Of a DNA stretch of 31,399 nt, positions 16,242 to 24,414 are shown piece by piece. Source of the DNA: an uncultured Lachnospiraceae bacterium (GTDB taxonomy: Bacteria > Bacillota > Clostridia > Lachnospirales > Lachnospiraceae); contig CABUZU010000009.1 in assembly GCA_902496125.1 (NCBI GenBank), forward strand, positions 1-31,399. The letters run 5' to 3'. Position numbers and translations under genes: made by a program. Numbering within the stretch: position 1 is the stretch's first letter; every line of letters begins with the position of its first letter. The notes beneath the pieces were generated by a model, which was not told where the DNA came from, ran no database searches, and was given only the letters and a program-made list of their open reading frames with translations.

Positions 16242-16767
16242 TTTCCTTCCCCTCATAATAATGTATTTTTATAAAAGATTCTCCTTCAAAGAAAGGTTTC
16301 TTTTTACCGGATTCTCCCATTGTATCTAAGTCTTCTTTTAACCTTACTGGATTTTTCATAATATCAATATGTATCTGTTCCACTCCTAAATCAGCAAACA
16401 TCTTAAAAATTTGACTCTGTGTCAATGACGCTAAAATATTTTCCTGTTCTACCACTAAATGGATAATCGGTGGAAGATAATACTCATCTATAAATTCTAA
16501 AATCTGTTCATAAGCTACAATAATAACTCCAATGTTATCCACACTAGCCTCTAACCAAGAACGGTCTAATTCAATTCGAAATCCAGGTTCTCTCTTCTTA
16601 AAACCATCAATTTCCGTACTGTCCTTGCCCATTATAAAGGCTTGATAGAACTCTCCTCTATAACAGACCTTATAATATTCTTGCCATCCTGCAATTACTC
16701 TTTGCATCTGGCACAACCCTTCAATCGTCTGTGGCGATAAAATAATAAAACAAATTGCCTCTTCCAT
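16228..16767 (-). CDS. Small unknown protein, possible vWA-like fold without metal site
   Basis: 179 residues, soluble. I do not recognise a family. The alternation of hydrophobic strands and amphipathic helices (ICFIILSPQTIEGLCQMQRVI, FYQAFIMGKD, NIGVIIVAYEQILEFIDE, IIHLVVEQENI, VEQIHIDIMK) suggests a Rossmann-like or vWA-like fold, but no DxSxS metal-binding motif is present where it would be expected at the first strand. It lies directly downstream of the vWA gene (9 bases between them, with GAGGAAG before its ATG) and overlaps the coiled-coil gene. It could be a degenerate vWA partner; this is inference from pattern only. Confidence 0.6.
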   Translation of the reverse strand: MEEAICFIILSPQTIEGLCQMQRVIAGWQEYYKVCYRGEFYQAFIMGKDSTEIDGFKKREPGFRIELDRSWLEASVDNIGVIIVAYEQILEFIDEYYLPPIIHLVVEQENILASLTQSQIFKMFADLGVEQIHIDIMKNPVRLKEDLDTMGESGKKKPFFEGESFIKIHYYEGKENGRC

Positions 16768-16776
16768 GCTTCCTCA

Positions 16777-17385
16777 CTAATTTCCTACTGTTTCCTTTGC
16801 AATACGTGTTAAAATTGTCTGATAAATAAAGTCCACAACATTTTCATCGGTTAACTGACTATAATCTTTTACTGAGATGTGTGGTAAACTTTGCTCGACT
16901 CCTTGTGCATTTAGAAATCTCATATTAAAGAATAAATTTGTAGAGCAAAGACCTAACAGATGAAATATCGGGGGTTCCTCTAAATAATCAAAGTATTTTT
17001 TGCCCTCTGGCATTTCATCACAATCAGTGATTAAAATAGGAACTCCTAAATAGTCCTTATTCTTTTTAAACTTCCCTAATGAAATCTTCATTGCTTCATC
17101 AATTTGCTCGACTGCTTGTGCATCTCCTCTTGAAGTTTTTACATCCATTAATTTAGCCAAAAATTCCTTTTCATTCTCGGTAAAATCCTCTCCATTATGA
17201 AAAGAAATTCCATTTGAACTTTCACTTCCACCTCTTAGTGTTGTAATACCAAAAACAAACTCCTCTGTTTTATATTGTAAAAATTTTTCTACAACTTCTT
17301 TTATTAAAAAATAAATCCATGGCAAGTTCTTCTCATTACTTGCAGTTACATCTACAATAAAATCAATACAAAATGTTTTCATCAT
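16777..17385 (-). CDS. von Willebrand factor A (vWA) domain protein
   Basis: 202 residues, essentially a single vWA domain. The first strand leads into DVTAS (Asp12, Thr14, Ser16), the DxTxS form of the MIDAS metal-binding motif; ITTLRGGSE (around 47) supplies the second loop and LITDCDEMP the third acidic loop. Stand-alone vWA proteins of this sort commonly serve as metal-dependent scaffolds beside PP2C and kinase genes in Ter-like and GTPase-centred systems. The ATGATGA sequence overlaps the kinase stop codon by 4 bases; GGGGAGAGGGA precedes the tandem ATG, and the second ATG at 17382 is equally possible. Binding partners are not visible from sequence; the phosphatase and kinase next to it are the obvious candidates. 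Confidence 0.85.
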   Translation of the reverse strand: MMKTFCIDFIVDVTASNEKNLPWIYFLIKEVVEKFLQYKTEEFVFGITTLRGGSESSNGISFHNGEDFTENEKEFLAKLMDVKTSRGDAQAVEQIDEAMKISLGKFKKNKDYLGVPILITDCDEMPEGKKYFDYLEEPPIFHLLGLCSTNLFFNMRFLNAQGVEQSLPHISVKDYSQLTDENVVDFIYQTILTRIAKETVGN

Positions 17386-18833
17386 TCCCTCTCCCCTATA
17401 ACTCTTTTAATAATAATCGAAAATACTCCTAAAGATAATTTATCTCCTTCTTTTAACGTTACTGTCTTACCGATTTTGCTTTCTCCATTGACTAGTGCCT
17501 TCTGATGAAGAGTTAAACATTTTAACCTATCTTTCCAAACATATAAATAGAAAGCTTTACGAATTAATCCTTTGGTATAGCGAGAATCGATAATAAAACA
17601 ACAACCATCATGATTTGCTGGGTCTAGAATCACTCCATTTCCTTCCTGTAATGAAATCTGCTCTAAGATACCATCGGATTTTCCTCCACAGAGTTCATAT
17701 TGAATGAGCAATTCATTTTTATCTCGAATTTTCTTTTTCGGAATTAACAATTGAGACTGATTAAAAATCTTAGATAGATTATCCACTTTATAATAGTCTA
17801 ATAAAAACTTCGTATACTCGCTTACTACCTCCTCAATACTCATAGTGCAAGTACTTCTTGTTATTTTATCCAACAAACTTAATAATCCATGATACTTTGG
17901 AGCACAAAGCCTTGTAATTCGGTTTCTATCTAACATAACAAGGTTAAATTCCTCTTTGCGAACAAAAGGTTTTCTTGCTTCGTCTTTATCAAAATAGTCC
18001 TTTCCTTCAAACAATCGAATAAAAATCATTGCTGCTGAAAAAAAGTCTAATGAGATATCCTTTGTCTGTCGATAGCCATTTTCTACACGACAATAATCAG
18101 TATAGTCATAACGAGCGTATTGAGGACTAAATGGAATCACATCCATAAATTCAGTACTTGAGCCATTTTCTGGATCATCTACATGCATTTGACCAAAATC
18201 AATGATTTTTATCTGAGCCTCTAGTCTATCTTTTAATTCTAAATTGTATAAAATATTCCAAGGTGTCAAGTCTCTATGAACCATTGGATGTTCTCTTCCA
18301 CTTGCATATCCATAAATTCCATATAAGATTTCATAGAAAATCTTAAAGATAACCTTCTCCTTCTGGCTATCATCTAATTTTTGATAAATCTCATCGCCTT
18401 CAAGCTCTAATAAGCTTTTTCCTTCTGCCTTTTCATAAATAAAATAACTAAATCTACCATCTTCTTCTACATGATAAAGCTTGGCAAGATAAGGAGAAGT
18501 AAAGGTTGCCATACGTTGTCTATTAATTTCTTGTTGTAAATTCTTTGTTAAATTCGCACTCGGAGTGTTCTTAGCTTCTTCATGGATTTTTACAAAATAA
18601 CTGATATTTCTTTCTTTGTCAATCGCTTCTACTTGATATTTATAATAATGAGGGTCTAAATCCCTATTTCCACTTGCCATCCATAAAAAAGTATCTTTAA
18701 CAAGAGAAATCTTTATTGTTTCTTGTATACTTTTATCTAAGACTGGAGAAATGATAAATTCAAATTCTTTTTTTAATAATCCCCATACCGTCTCTTGCAT
18801 TTGCTCTTTCCAATACTCGCTGGTATTTGTCAT
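17382..18833 (-). CDS. Ser/Thr protein kinase with C-terminal FHA-like domain
   Basis: 483 residues. The kinase domain (about 45-330) keeps all catalytic positions: beta3 Lys82 (YFVKI), alphaC Glu102, HRDLTPWN with Asp188 and Asn193, and IIDFG with Asp212. A glycine-rich loop is poorly formed. No transmembrane helix is seen, unlike PknB-type kinases. Residues about 390-483 (GVILDPANHDGCCFIID, QKALVNGESKIGKTVTLKEGDKLSLGVFSIII) follow the FHA beta-sandwich pattern, especially the NG..I...T.L..GD.L..G end, but lack the usual GR and SxxH, so phosphopeptide binding is uncertain. Stop and start codons abut PP2C upstream and overlap vWA downstream. Together with PP2C it forms a writer/eraser pair; likely targets are products of the same operon. 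Confidence 0.87.
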   Translation of the reverse strand: MTNTSEYWKEQMQETVWGLLKKEFEFIISPVLDKSIQETIKISLVKDTFLWMASGNRDLDPHYYKYQVEAIDKERNISYFVKIHEEAKNTPSANLTKNLQQEINRQRMATFTSPYLAKLYHVEEDGRFSYFIYEKAEGKSLLELEGDEIYQKLDDSQKEKVIFKIFYEILYGIYGYASGREHPMVHRDLTPWNILYNLELKDRLEAQIKIIDFGQMHVDDPENGSSTEFMDVIPFSPQYARYDYTDYCRVENGYRQTKDISLDFFSAAMIFIRLFEGKDYFDKDEARKPFVRKEEFNLVMLDRNRITRLCAPKYHGLLSLLDKITRSTCTMSIEEVVSEYTKFLLDYYKVDNLSKIFNQSQLLIPKKKIRDKNELLIQYELCGGKSDGILEQISLQEGNGVILDPANHDGCCFIIDSRYTKGLIRKAFYLYVWKDRLKCLTLHQKALVNGESKIGKTVTLKEGDKLSLGVFSIIIKRVIGERE

Positions 18834-19658
18834 CTAAATCTCTTCCCTTTCCTTTGCACAAACAACGATTACTGTCTGGTTATCCGTTGTGTGAAGAGCA
18901 GACTCACTAATTAAGGTTTCTGTTCGCTCTTCTAGGCTTTTTCTCTCAGACAATATATATTCAATATCTTCTTTTGACAACTCGCCAAATCCACCATCAC
19001 TTCCTATTGCAAGAATCATTCCCTCACCCCAAGGATGTTTACTAATATCTGGCTCATCAAAACGGTCAAAATGTCCAAGACATTTTAAAAGTCTTCGACT
19101 ATCCTGTCTCTTCTTTTGTTCATCTAGCTCTTTATAATAGTCTGGATTTTCTTCTTCTCTTTTCCCTGCTAGGTTGTGAATACTAGAAATCAATTCCAAT
19201 TTACTATTTTTTAATAAATAAACAGGCGAATCACCTACATTTGCACAAAATAGCCAATCACCAATGATAACACATACACTAAGAGTGGTACGTTTCATAC
19301 CGGTCTCATAGCACTGTCTTTGCAAGTATAAATTCGTCTGCTTAAAACACTTACGAATCATTTGAATTAATCTACATTCTTCCTCATCGCTCTCGGTTAA
19401 CCATTCCTTGTCCACAATCACCTGTGGATTTTGTGCAATTTCATCTCCAATTGCTGCTGCCATATGTGCTAGAAACATATTGCAAACAATACTAGAAGCA
19501 AATTCTGATTGAAAATCACTTCCCACACCATCTGCAACCACATAAACATCTAAAACCTCTCTCATAAGTGGCAAACTTAATCTCTGCTTTGCAAACGCAT
19601 CTTGATTGACATTTCTTAAATTTTTATAGCTTCTACAAATCGATTGATTTTCAAACAT
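18834..19658 (-). CDS. PP2C-type Ser/Thr protein phosphatase
   Basis: 274 residues from the ATG at 19658 (GAGG 7-8 bases before it; an in-frame ATG at 19670 has a weaker site). Metal-binding motifs of the PPM family are present: NVNQDAF (Asp20), YVVADGVGSD (Asp43-Gly44), the GDSPVYLL block and AIGSDGGFGE, with a final TDNQTVIVV (Asp-Asn pair) that ligates the second metal. It should remove phosphate from Ser/Thr residues, presumably those placed by the adjacent kinase. It is the first gene of the eight-gene minus-strand run. Only 70 bases separate it from the divergent kinase-like gene; I see a clear promoter there only for the + direction. Confidence 0.93.
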   Translation of the reverse strand: MFENQSICRSYKNLRNVNQDAFAKQRLSLPLMREVLDVYVVADGVGSDFQSEFASSIVCNMFLAHMAAAIGDEIAQNPQVIVDKEWLTESDEEECRLIQMIRKCFKQTNLYLQRQCYETGMKRTTLSVCVIIGDWLFCANVGDSPVYLLKNSKLELISSIHNLAGKREEENPDYYKELDEQKKRQDSRRLLKCLGHFDRFDEPDISKHPWGEGMILAIGSDGGFGELSKEDIEYILSERKSLEERTETLISESALHTTDNQTVIVVCAKEREEI

Positions 19659-19669
19659 TTTATACCTCA

Positions 19670-19698
19670 TTGCTTTCCGTTTATTTTTGTGTTACTAT
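19670..19698 (+). promoter_or_regulatory. Promoter of the divergent kinase-like gene
   Basis: TTGCTT (19670-19675) and TACTAT (19693-19698) are 17 bases apart; transcription would start near 19705, about 24 bases before the ATG, leaving AGGAG at 19716-19720 in the leader. It overlaps the start of the PP2C gene, so the two could interfere. Confidence 0.6.
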
Positions 19699-19728
19699 TC
19701 CTCTAAGAAGATATTAGGAGATTGGATT

Positions 19729-20481
19729 ATGACTTATTTTATACCGGATACAAATCATTATTTAAAAATACTTTCTGATAAAGATGCATTAAAAAAAGAA
19801 TTTACAGTAATGTCTCATATTTGCAAAGAGACTACTCATGTCCCATTTTATCATCATTTTTATGAATCGAAAACCTCCTTATTAGAGAAATTTCCTCATC
19901 TTACCAATCTACCAGAAGATTGCTGTGCGATTGAAATGGACTATATCCCAGTACCAGCTTGGTCTAATCCTATTAAAGATTGTAACCAATTAATCCATTT
20001 AATGCAACAACTTATGGATATCTTAGAATTATTATATCATGAAGGCTGTATTTATACTGATTTTAACCTATCTAATTTTTTAATTACCAATCCCTCTAAT
20101 TATAAGGAATTACCAACACTTTATCTCATTGATTTTACTCATATGATTCATTTTTATGAAGAAAATTTTTCTGCTCCATCAATGGATACTTGCAGCAGAC
20201 AGTTATTAACTCACAATTTTAATCCAGATTCCTACCGTGATAGAATTTTATTTTTACACCGTATGGTCAGTGTGACTACCTTACATTTTGCTGGACTTAT
20301 GGATATTCCACTAAATTATGAGCATCCTGAGCTTACTTTGTCACCAAATGATAATTTTTATCAAAAGGCAAAAAGGGTCCTAACTGAACCCTTATTAAAT
20401 AAAATCAATTTCGGTTTTTACTTCAATGGACAAATAACGGAAGATAATATCTTTTTAAAATGGCGTCAACGCCTACATTGA
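19729..20481 (+). CDS. Minimal protein-kinase-like protein with altered HRD and DFG motifs
   Basis: 250 residues; the ATG at 19729 has AGGAG 8 bases upstream, so I reject the longer frame from 19687. A kinase fold can be traced: YLKIL (Lys13) and Glu24 as the beta3-alphaC pair, a hinge EMDYIPV, catalytic loop GCIYTDFNLSNFLI in place of HRDxxxxN (His-Arg replaced by Tyr-Thr; Asp111 and Asn116 retained) and LYLIDFTH in place of DFG (Asp135 retained, Gly replaced by Thr). The glycine-rich loop is missing, and the protein starts almost at beta3. It could be an atypical active kinase or an ATP-binding pseudokinase. It is the only + gene of the cluster, lying between PP2C and the FHA gene, and its 3' end overlaps the FHA gene by 9 bases tail to tail. 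Confidence 0.72.
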   Translation: MTYFIPDTNHYLKILSDKDALKKEFTVMSHICKETTHVPFYHHFYESKTSLLEKFPHLTNLPEDCCAIEMDYIPVPAWSNPIKDCNQLIHLMQQLMDILELLYHEGCIYTDFNLSNFLITNPSNYKELPTLYLIDFTHMIHFYEENFSAPSMDTCSRQLLTHNFNPDSYRDRILFLHRMVSVTTLHFAGLMDIPLNYEHPELTLSPNDNFYQKAKRVLTEPLLNKINFGFYFNGQITEDNIFLKWRQRLH

Positions 20482-21150
20482 CATCGCATTGACAATTTCC
20501 ATCTTAACACCCATGCGATTGATAATGAAACGATTAAATTTTTCATTGGATAAACAATATTTATCCGTTACATCTAATACCTTAATCTCTTGCCAATTAT
20601 CATTCGCAACACGGATTGGATTCTTTTCCTTTATCGCCTGTAAGTATACTTGCTCCCTACCGAATCCATCAATATCAAAGAATAAATCATATTGCTTTTT
20701 AGACACCATTCGATTTTTAATTAAAATATCATTATCCTCAAGCTGTGAACGACCAATATGAATCACAGATTTTCCTCCTGGAATTTCTTCTACTGCAATT
20801 GGATGATTTCCCGTTTCATCATAGATACGAATCTCTAGTCCACTTCTCATATAGGTTGCCATCTCGCCATCTTCATCATCTTCTACAATCTGTAAAATAT
20901 CATCTTCAAACTTTGGACGAGGCTCATATTCTGCTGCAACCTCTTCTTCAACTTCTTCTGGTTCCTCTATTTCATCCTTTTCCATATCCATCTTAAATAG
21001 CTTTAGAAATTTTTCTTTTCGTTCTTGCTTTATTTCCCTTTCCGTTGCCATTTCTACTTCACCATATTCATCTTCTGGAAAATCCATATATCGAAATGCT
21101 ACAATAATAATCCCACTTAAAATTGCTACTAACGCTATTCCCCAAATCAT
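20473..21150 (-). CDS. Membrane-anchored FHA-domain protein
   Basis: 225 residues: an N-terminal transmembrane helix (about 2-20), an acidic low-complexity linker rich in Glu (about 25-95) and a C-terminal FHA-like domain (about 105-222). FHA hallmarks are IHIGRS (133-135), EDNDILI and MVSKKQ, where the usual conserved His of SxxH is Gln153. GR and Ser150 are kept, so phosphothreonine binding is possible but may be weak. The likely role is to recruit phosphorylated members of the cluster to the membrane. GGAGGAG lies before the ATG. It points the same way as the PP2C-to-HTH run but is separated from it by the divergent kinase-like gene; no clear promoter is seen in the 99 bases upstream. Confidence 0.8.
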   Translation of the reverse strand: MIWGIALVAILSGIIIVAFRYMDFPEDEYGEVEMATEREIKQERKEKFLKLFKMDMEKDEIEEPEEVEEEVAAEYEPRPKFEDDILQIVEDDEDGEMATYMRSGLEIRIYDETGNHPIAVEEIPGGKSVIHIGRSQLEDNDILIKNRMVSKKQYDLFFDIDGFGREQVYLQAIKEKNPIRVANDNWQEIKVLDVTDKYCLSNEKFNRFIINRMGVKMEIVNAMSM

Positions 21151-21249
21151 ACTATCTCCTCCTGTATTATCTTAATGTATTTTTAGTGTAACATTTTTTT
21201 TGGATAATGTATTCTTTTGTCGTTTTTTTGATACAGTCATTTTTCCATC

Positions 21250-23052
21250 TTAAAAAATCTGTGCTATGCTAATACATAGTAAGATTCCAATTAACGTTGG
21301 AATCAATATTGAAGCAAATGTCCACCGAATACTCTTTGTCTCCTTCCATATCGTAATACAGGTAGTCGAACACGGCCAATGCACGAGTGAGAATAAAATC
21401 ATACAAATCGCAGTTTTTTGTGTCCAACCATGACTAATCAAAATTGCCTGTAATGCATTGGTATTTTCAAAATCGACCAAACTTCCACTACCTAAATAAA
21501 TCATCAATAAAATCGGGACGACGATTTCATTTGCTGGAAATCCTAATAAAAATGCAAGTAAAATTGCTCCATCTAATCCCATTAGAAGACCAAGTGGTTG
21601 TAACAGCTCCACTAATTGATTCAATATCGTATGTGATAGAATCCAAATAACTAGACCTGCCGGTCCTGCTACTAAAATGGCTCTACCTAGTACAAATAGC
21701 GTTCTATCAAGCACGGAACGAAGAATAACCTTTCCTACCTGTGGTTTACGATAAGGAGGAAGTTCTAATGTAAATGCCGAGGGTTCTCCTTTTAATATCG
21801 TATGAGACAATACATAGGAGACAACTAGTGTCAACAAAATCCCAATCAAAATAACTGCGACAAGACTACATGTTGCAAGTATTCGATTGCTTGCAATAAA
21901 AATCATAATTAAGGTGATAATCGTTGGAAATCGTCCATTACAAGGTACAAAACAATTCGTAAGGATTGCAATGAGACGTTCTCGCTTTGAATCAATGATT
22001 CGACATCCTGTTACACCGACTGCATTACAGCCAAGTCCCATACACATCGTCAGACACTGTTTTCCACAGGCACCACACCGTTTAAAGCATCCATCCATAT
22101 TAAACGCTACACGAGGCAAATAGCCAAGGTCTTCTAATATCGTAAATAATGGAAAGAAAATTGCCATCGGTGGAAGCATAACCGATACCACCCATGCAAG
22201 TACTCTATACATTCCTAAAATCACTGCTTCATAAAGCCAAGTTGGAAGATTAAGATATTTTGCTCCCTCTATTAAAAGCTCTTCTAAACGAAAGAGTACA
22301 TTCGATAACCACTGTGACGGAATGTTTGCTCCAACAATCGTTAGCCAAAAAATTCCAAATAGAAGTAACAGCATTAAAATTGTCCCAAATATCGGACTCG
22401 TTACCCAAAGGTCAATCCGATTATCTTTTTTTCTACTGTTACCCGTTTTACAAGACACAGTCTGCGCACAAATTTCCTCTGCCTTTTGCAAATAAAGCTT
22501 TAACCGCTCTTCCTCTTCCATCTCACAGTCACAAATCTTAATTTTATTGCTGCTGTTATAACTAGAAATTAGTTCTTTAAACTCCTGTATTCCTTCCTTT
22601 TTTGCTGCTGACATCGCAAGCACTGGAACACCTAATAGTTGCTGCAATTTATCAAAATCAATTTCAATTTTCTTTTTCTTTGCTTCATCACATAAATTCA
22701 CACAGATAACCACATCATCGGTTAATTCCATAATTTGAAATACCAAATGCAAGTTTCTCTTAAGGCAAGTCGCATCACAAACCACAACCATCAAGTTTGC
22801 ACAACCAAGACTAATATACTCCCTTGTCTTTTCTTCCTCTAACGAATGTGCACTTAACGAATAGGTACCCGGCAAATCCACAATCGTATAGACTTGATTC
22901 TTATACGTGTAATGTCCCATTGCACTCTCTACTGTTTTTCCTGGCCAATTGCCCGTATGTTGATGACTCCCTGTAAGCTCATTAAACAACGTACTCTTTC
23001 CTACATTGGGATTGCCAATCAATGCAATCGTCATTCCACTTTGACTGCCCAT
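21250..23052 (-). CDS. feoB: Ferrous iron transporter FeoB
   Basis: 600 residues. The cytoplasmic G domain has GNPNVGKST (G1), the switch region ending at DLPGTYSL (G3) and NLCD (G4, a common variant in clostridial FeoB), followed by the helical GDI-like part and a membrane domain with two Gate repeats (LPPMAIFFPLFTILEDLGY; second after EIVVPILLMIY). The conserved Cys-rich gate block GLGCNAVGVTGC and NCFVPCNGRFPT is intact. It imports Fe(II), driven or gated by GTP. At 600 residues it is shorter than the usual 650-770, mainly through a compact linker. The ATG overlaps feoA by 22 bases; GGAGG stands 13 bases upstream, rather far, so coupling to feoA translation is likely. Confidence 0.96.
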   Translation of the reverse strand: MGSQSGMTIALIGNPNVGKSTLFNELTGSHQHTGNWPGKTVESAMGHYTYKNQVYTIVDLPGTYSLSAHSLEEEKTREYISLGCANLMVVVCDATCLKRNLHLVFQIMELTDDVVICVNLCDEAKKKKIEIDFDKLQQLLGVPVLAMSAAKKEGIQEFKELISSYNSSNKIKICDCEMEEEERLKLYLQKAEEICAQTVSCKTGNSRKKDNRIDLWVTSPIFGTILMLLLLFGIFWLTIVGANIPSQWLSNVLFRLEELLIEGAKYLNLPTWLYEAVILGMYRVLAWVVSVMLPPMAIFFPLFTILEDLGYLPRVAFNMDGCFKRCGACGKQCLTMCMGLGCNAVGVTGCRIIDSKRERLIAILTNCFVPCNGRFPTIITLIMIFIASNRILATCSLVAVILIGILLTLVVSYVLSHTILKGEPSAFTLELPPYRKPQVGKVILRSVLDRTLFVLGRAILVAGPAGLVIWILSHTILNQLVELLQPLGLLMGLDGAILLAFLLGFPANEIVVPILLMIYLGSGSLVDFENTNALQAILISHGWTQKTAICMILFSLVHWPCSTTCITIWKETKSIRWTFASILIPTLIGILLCISIAQIF

Positions 23053-23267
23053 ATGAGTCTTGCATCCTCCTTTCTAAGTGCAATCACACTTTCTCTAATT
23101 AAAAATGCACAAAAACTTGCTCTAGGTCTTTTTAACACACAGGTCACTTTCGTTCCCTTTACAAATCCAAGTTCTAATAATCGCCGTTTCATCCCTTCTC
23201 TTGCTCCAACTTCTGATAAAATCGCTGTTTCATTTATACGAAGAGAAGTCAATGGAATTTCTATCAT
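23031..23267 (-). CDS. feoA: FeoA, SH3-like accessory protein of ferrous iron uptake
   Basis: 78 residues from the ATG at 23267. The sequence is a typical FeoA: IPLTSLRINETAILSEVGA, then GMKRRLLELGFVKGTKVTCVLKRP (the family signature) and a closing ESVIALRKEDARLIWV-like end. FeoA is a small cytoplasmic SH3-fold protein that binds or regulates FeoB. The frame remains open to a TTG at 23318, but that lies inside the predicted promoter, so the internal ATG is chosen despite a weak ribosome site (GGTG). It is the first gene of the feoAB operon. Confidence 0.92.
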   Translation of the reverse strand: MIEIPLTSLRINETAILSEVGAREGMKRRLLELGFVKGTKVTCVLKRPRASFCAFLIRESVIALRKEDARLIWAVKVE

Positions 23268-23297
23268 ATTAAAACACCAAATTTCCCCTTTATGATT

Positions 23298-23326
23298 ATT
23301 GTATGATACCAAGGTCAAAAAGTTAA
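23298..23326 (-). promoter_or_regulatory. feoAB promoter
   Basis: On the minus strand TTAACT (23321-23326) and TACAAT (23298-23303) are 17 bases apart, about 30 bases before the feoA ATG. TATGAT repeats directly around the -10 (23291-23296 and 23302-23307); a Fur- or DtxR-type iron box is not clear. Confidence 0.55.
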
Positions 23327-23359
23327 AAATCTGATATCATTGAAAGAAATTGACAAATA

Positions 23360-23386
23360 AAAAACCGAGGCCAGGCCTCGGTTTTT
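23360..23386 (-). terminator. Intrinsic terminator after the cohesin gene
   Basis: AACCGAGGCC-A-GGCCTCGGTT, nearly perfect, followed on the minus strand by six T residues directly after the stop codon of the 335-residue cohesin gene. A-rich left flank means it can also act for + transcription. Almost identical to the hairpin at 29237-29263. Confidence 0.9.
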
Positions 23387-23391
23387 CCCAA

Positions 23392-24399
23392 TTATTTCAC
23401 AGTCACTGCACAACTTGCCTTCTTACCAGAAGCTAAGGTTACTTTAATCGTAACCTTTCCAGCTTTCGAAGTTGCTTTAATGCTGTATTTGTTTTTACTA
23501 GTTTTCTTTACAGTTGCTATTTTTTTGTTGCTTGACGTTACTGATTTTACAGAATCACCTTTTGCAAGCTTACTGATTACAAGGGTATACGTCTTTTTCT
23601 TCTTAATCGTCTTTTTCGTTGATGATAATTTAATGGTTGGCTTTAACTTCGCAATCGTCTGTGTTTCTTTCTTTTTACAAACGCTGCAAGTTCTGTATCT
23701 GCTTCCCTTTGCAAGAGCTGTAGCTGACTTAGTGGTTTTCCAAGCAGACCATTTATGACTTACAAGAGCAATCTTCTTTCCTGTCTTTAACTTCGCTCCA
23801 CAATCCTTGCAATAAGTATCTCCTGTATATCCTGTCGTTTTACAGGTAGCTTTTTTCGCATTTCGAACTTCAGTTTTGCCTGTATGATTACAAATTTTCT
23901 TTTCTTCTATTGTAACAATTCCATTTACAAGTGTCACTTGAACTGGTTTTAAATCTCCATCTATAATGCCACCTTTTATACTTGTCACTTCAATATTATA
24001 GGTACCAGCTTTTTTAGGACTTGTAAAAGTAAGTACTGCAATTTCTCCATTTGTAGTATCTTCATCTACTCCATCCCATAATATTGTAATTGGATTTTCT
24101 GAATACTTTCCTGGTGGTGTCATCGTTAACGATGAAAATCCCGTGCCACCTGCTATATCTTTTAATACTAAATCTTTATCATAACTTATTGTTAAAGTTG
24201 CGCCACAAATTCCAGTATTATTTTCAATTTTAATTGGAATAATAATATTTTCATCTTTTATACTAGCAGTTACAGAATCTACAGTAATTATCGTAGACTC
24301 TGTTTTTTTATCTAATATAGCACCTTTTACATAAATGCTAAAGCCAAGTAGCAAAGCTAACAAAATGACACAACCGATAAAGATACGTGATTTCTTCAT
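23392..24399 (-). CDS. Secreted cohesin-domain protein with CxxC repeats and Ig-like domain
   Basis: 335 residues with an N-terminal hydrophobic segment (about 6-27) that is a signal peptide or anchor. A cohesin-type domain follows (about 36-166): the strand pattern ITVDSVTASIKDE, NNTGICGATLTISYD, TMTPPGKYS, ILWDG and GEIAVLTFTSPKKAG matches cohesin modules that bind dockerins. Then comes a zinc-ribbon-like region with CNHTG, CKDCG and CSVC pairs (about 170-245), a repeat often seen in clostridial surface proteins, and a Lys/Ser/Thr-rich BIG2-like Ig domain at the end (about 255-335). No LPxTG or SLH anchor is present. It lies 15 bases after the giant cohesin-dockerin gene with its own GGAGG and ends at a strong terminator. 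It may display the partner protein by cohesin-dockerin pairing. Confidence 0.8.
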   Translation of the reverse strand: MKKSRIFIGCVILLALLLGFSIYVKGAILDKKTESTIITVDSVTASIKDENIIIPIKIENNTGICGATLTISYDKDLVLKDIAGGTGFSSLTMTPPGKYSENPITILWDGVDEDTTNGEIAVLTFTSPKKAGTYNIEVTSIKGGIIDGDLKPVQVTLVNGIVTIEEKKICNHTGKTEVRNAKKATCKTTGYTGDTYCKDCGAKLKTGKKIALVSHKWSAWKTTKSATALAKGSRYRTCSVCKKKETQTIAKLKPTIKLSSTKKTIKKKKTYTLVISKLAKGDSVKSVTSSNKKIATVKKTSKNKYSIKATSKAGKVTIKVTLASGKKASCAVTVK

Positions 24400-24414
24400 A
24401 CCTTTTGACCTCCT

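Noticed and set aside
10091..21150. Genomic island integrated at tRNA-Gly carrying the GTPase cluster
   Set aside because: No repeat of the tRNA 3' end is seen at the far side of the cluster, no integrase is present, and base composition looks like the flanks by eye.
23268..23318. Extended FeoA from a TTG at 23318
   Set aside because: It would begin inside the predicted promoter and adds residues not seen in the family.
23291..23326. Fur box at the feoAB promoter
   Set aside because: The TATGAT elements are direct, not inverted, repeats and fit the Fur or DtxR consensus poorly.
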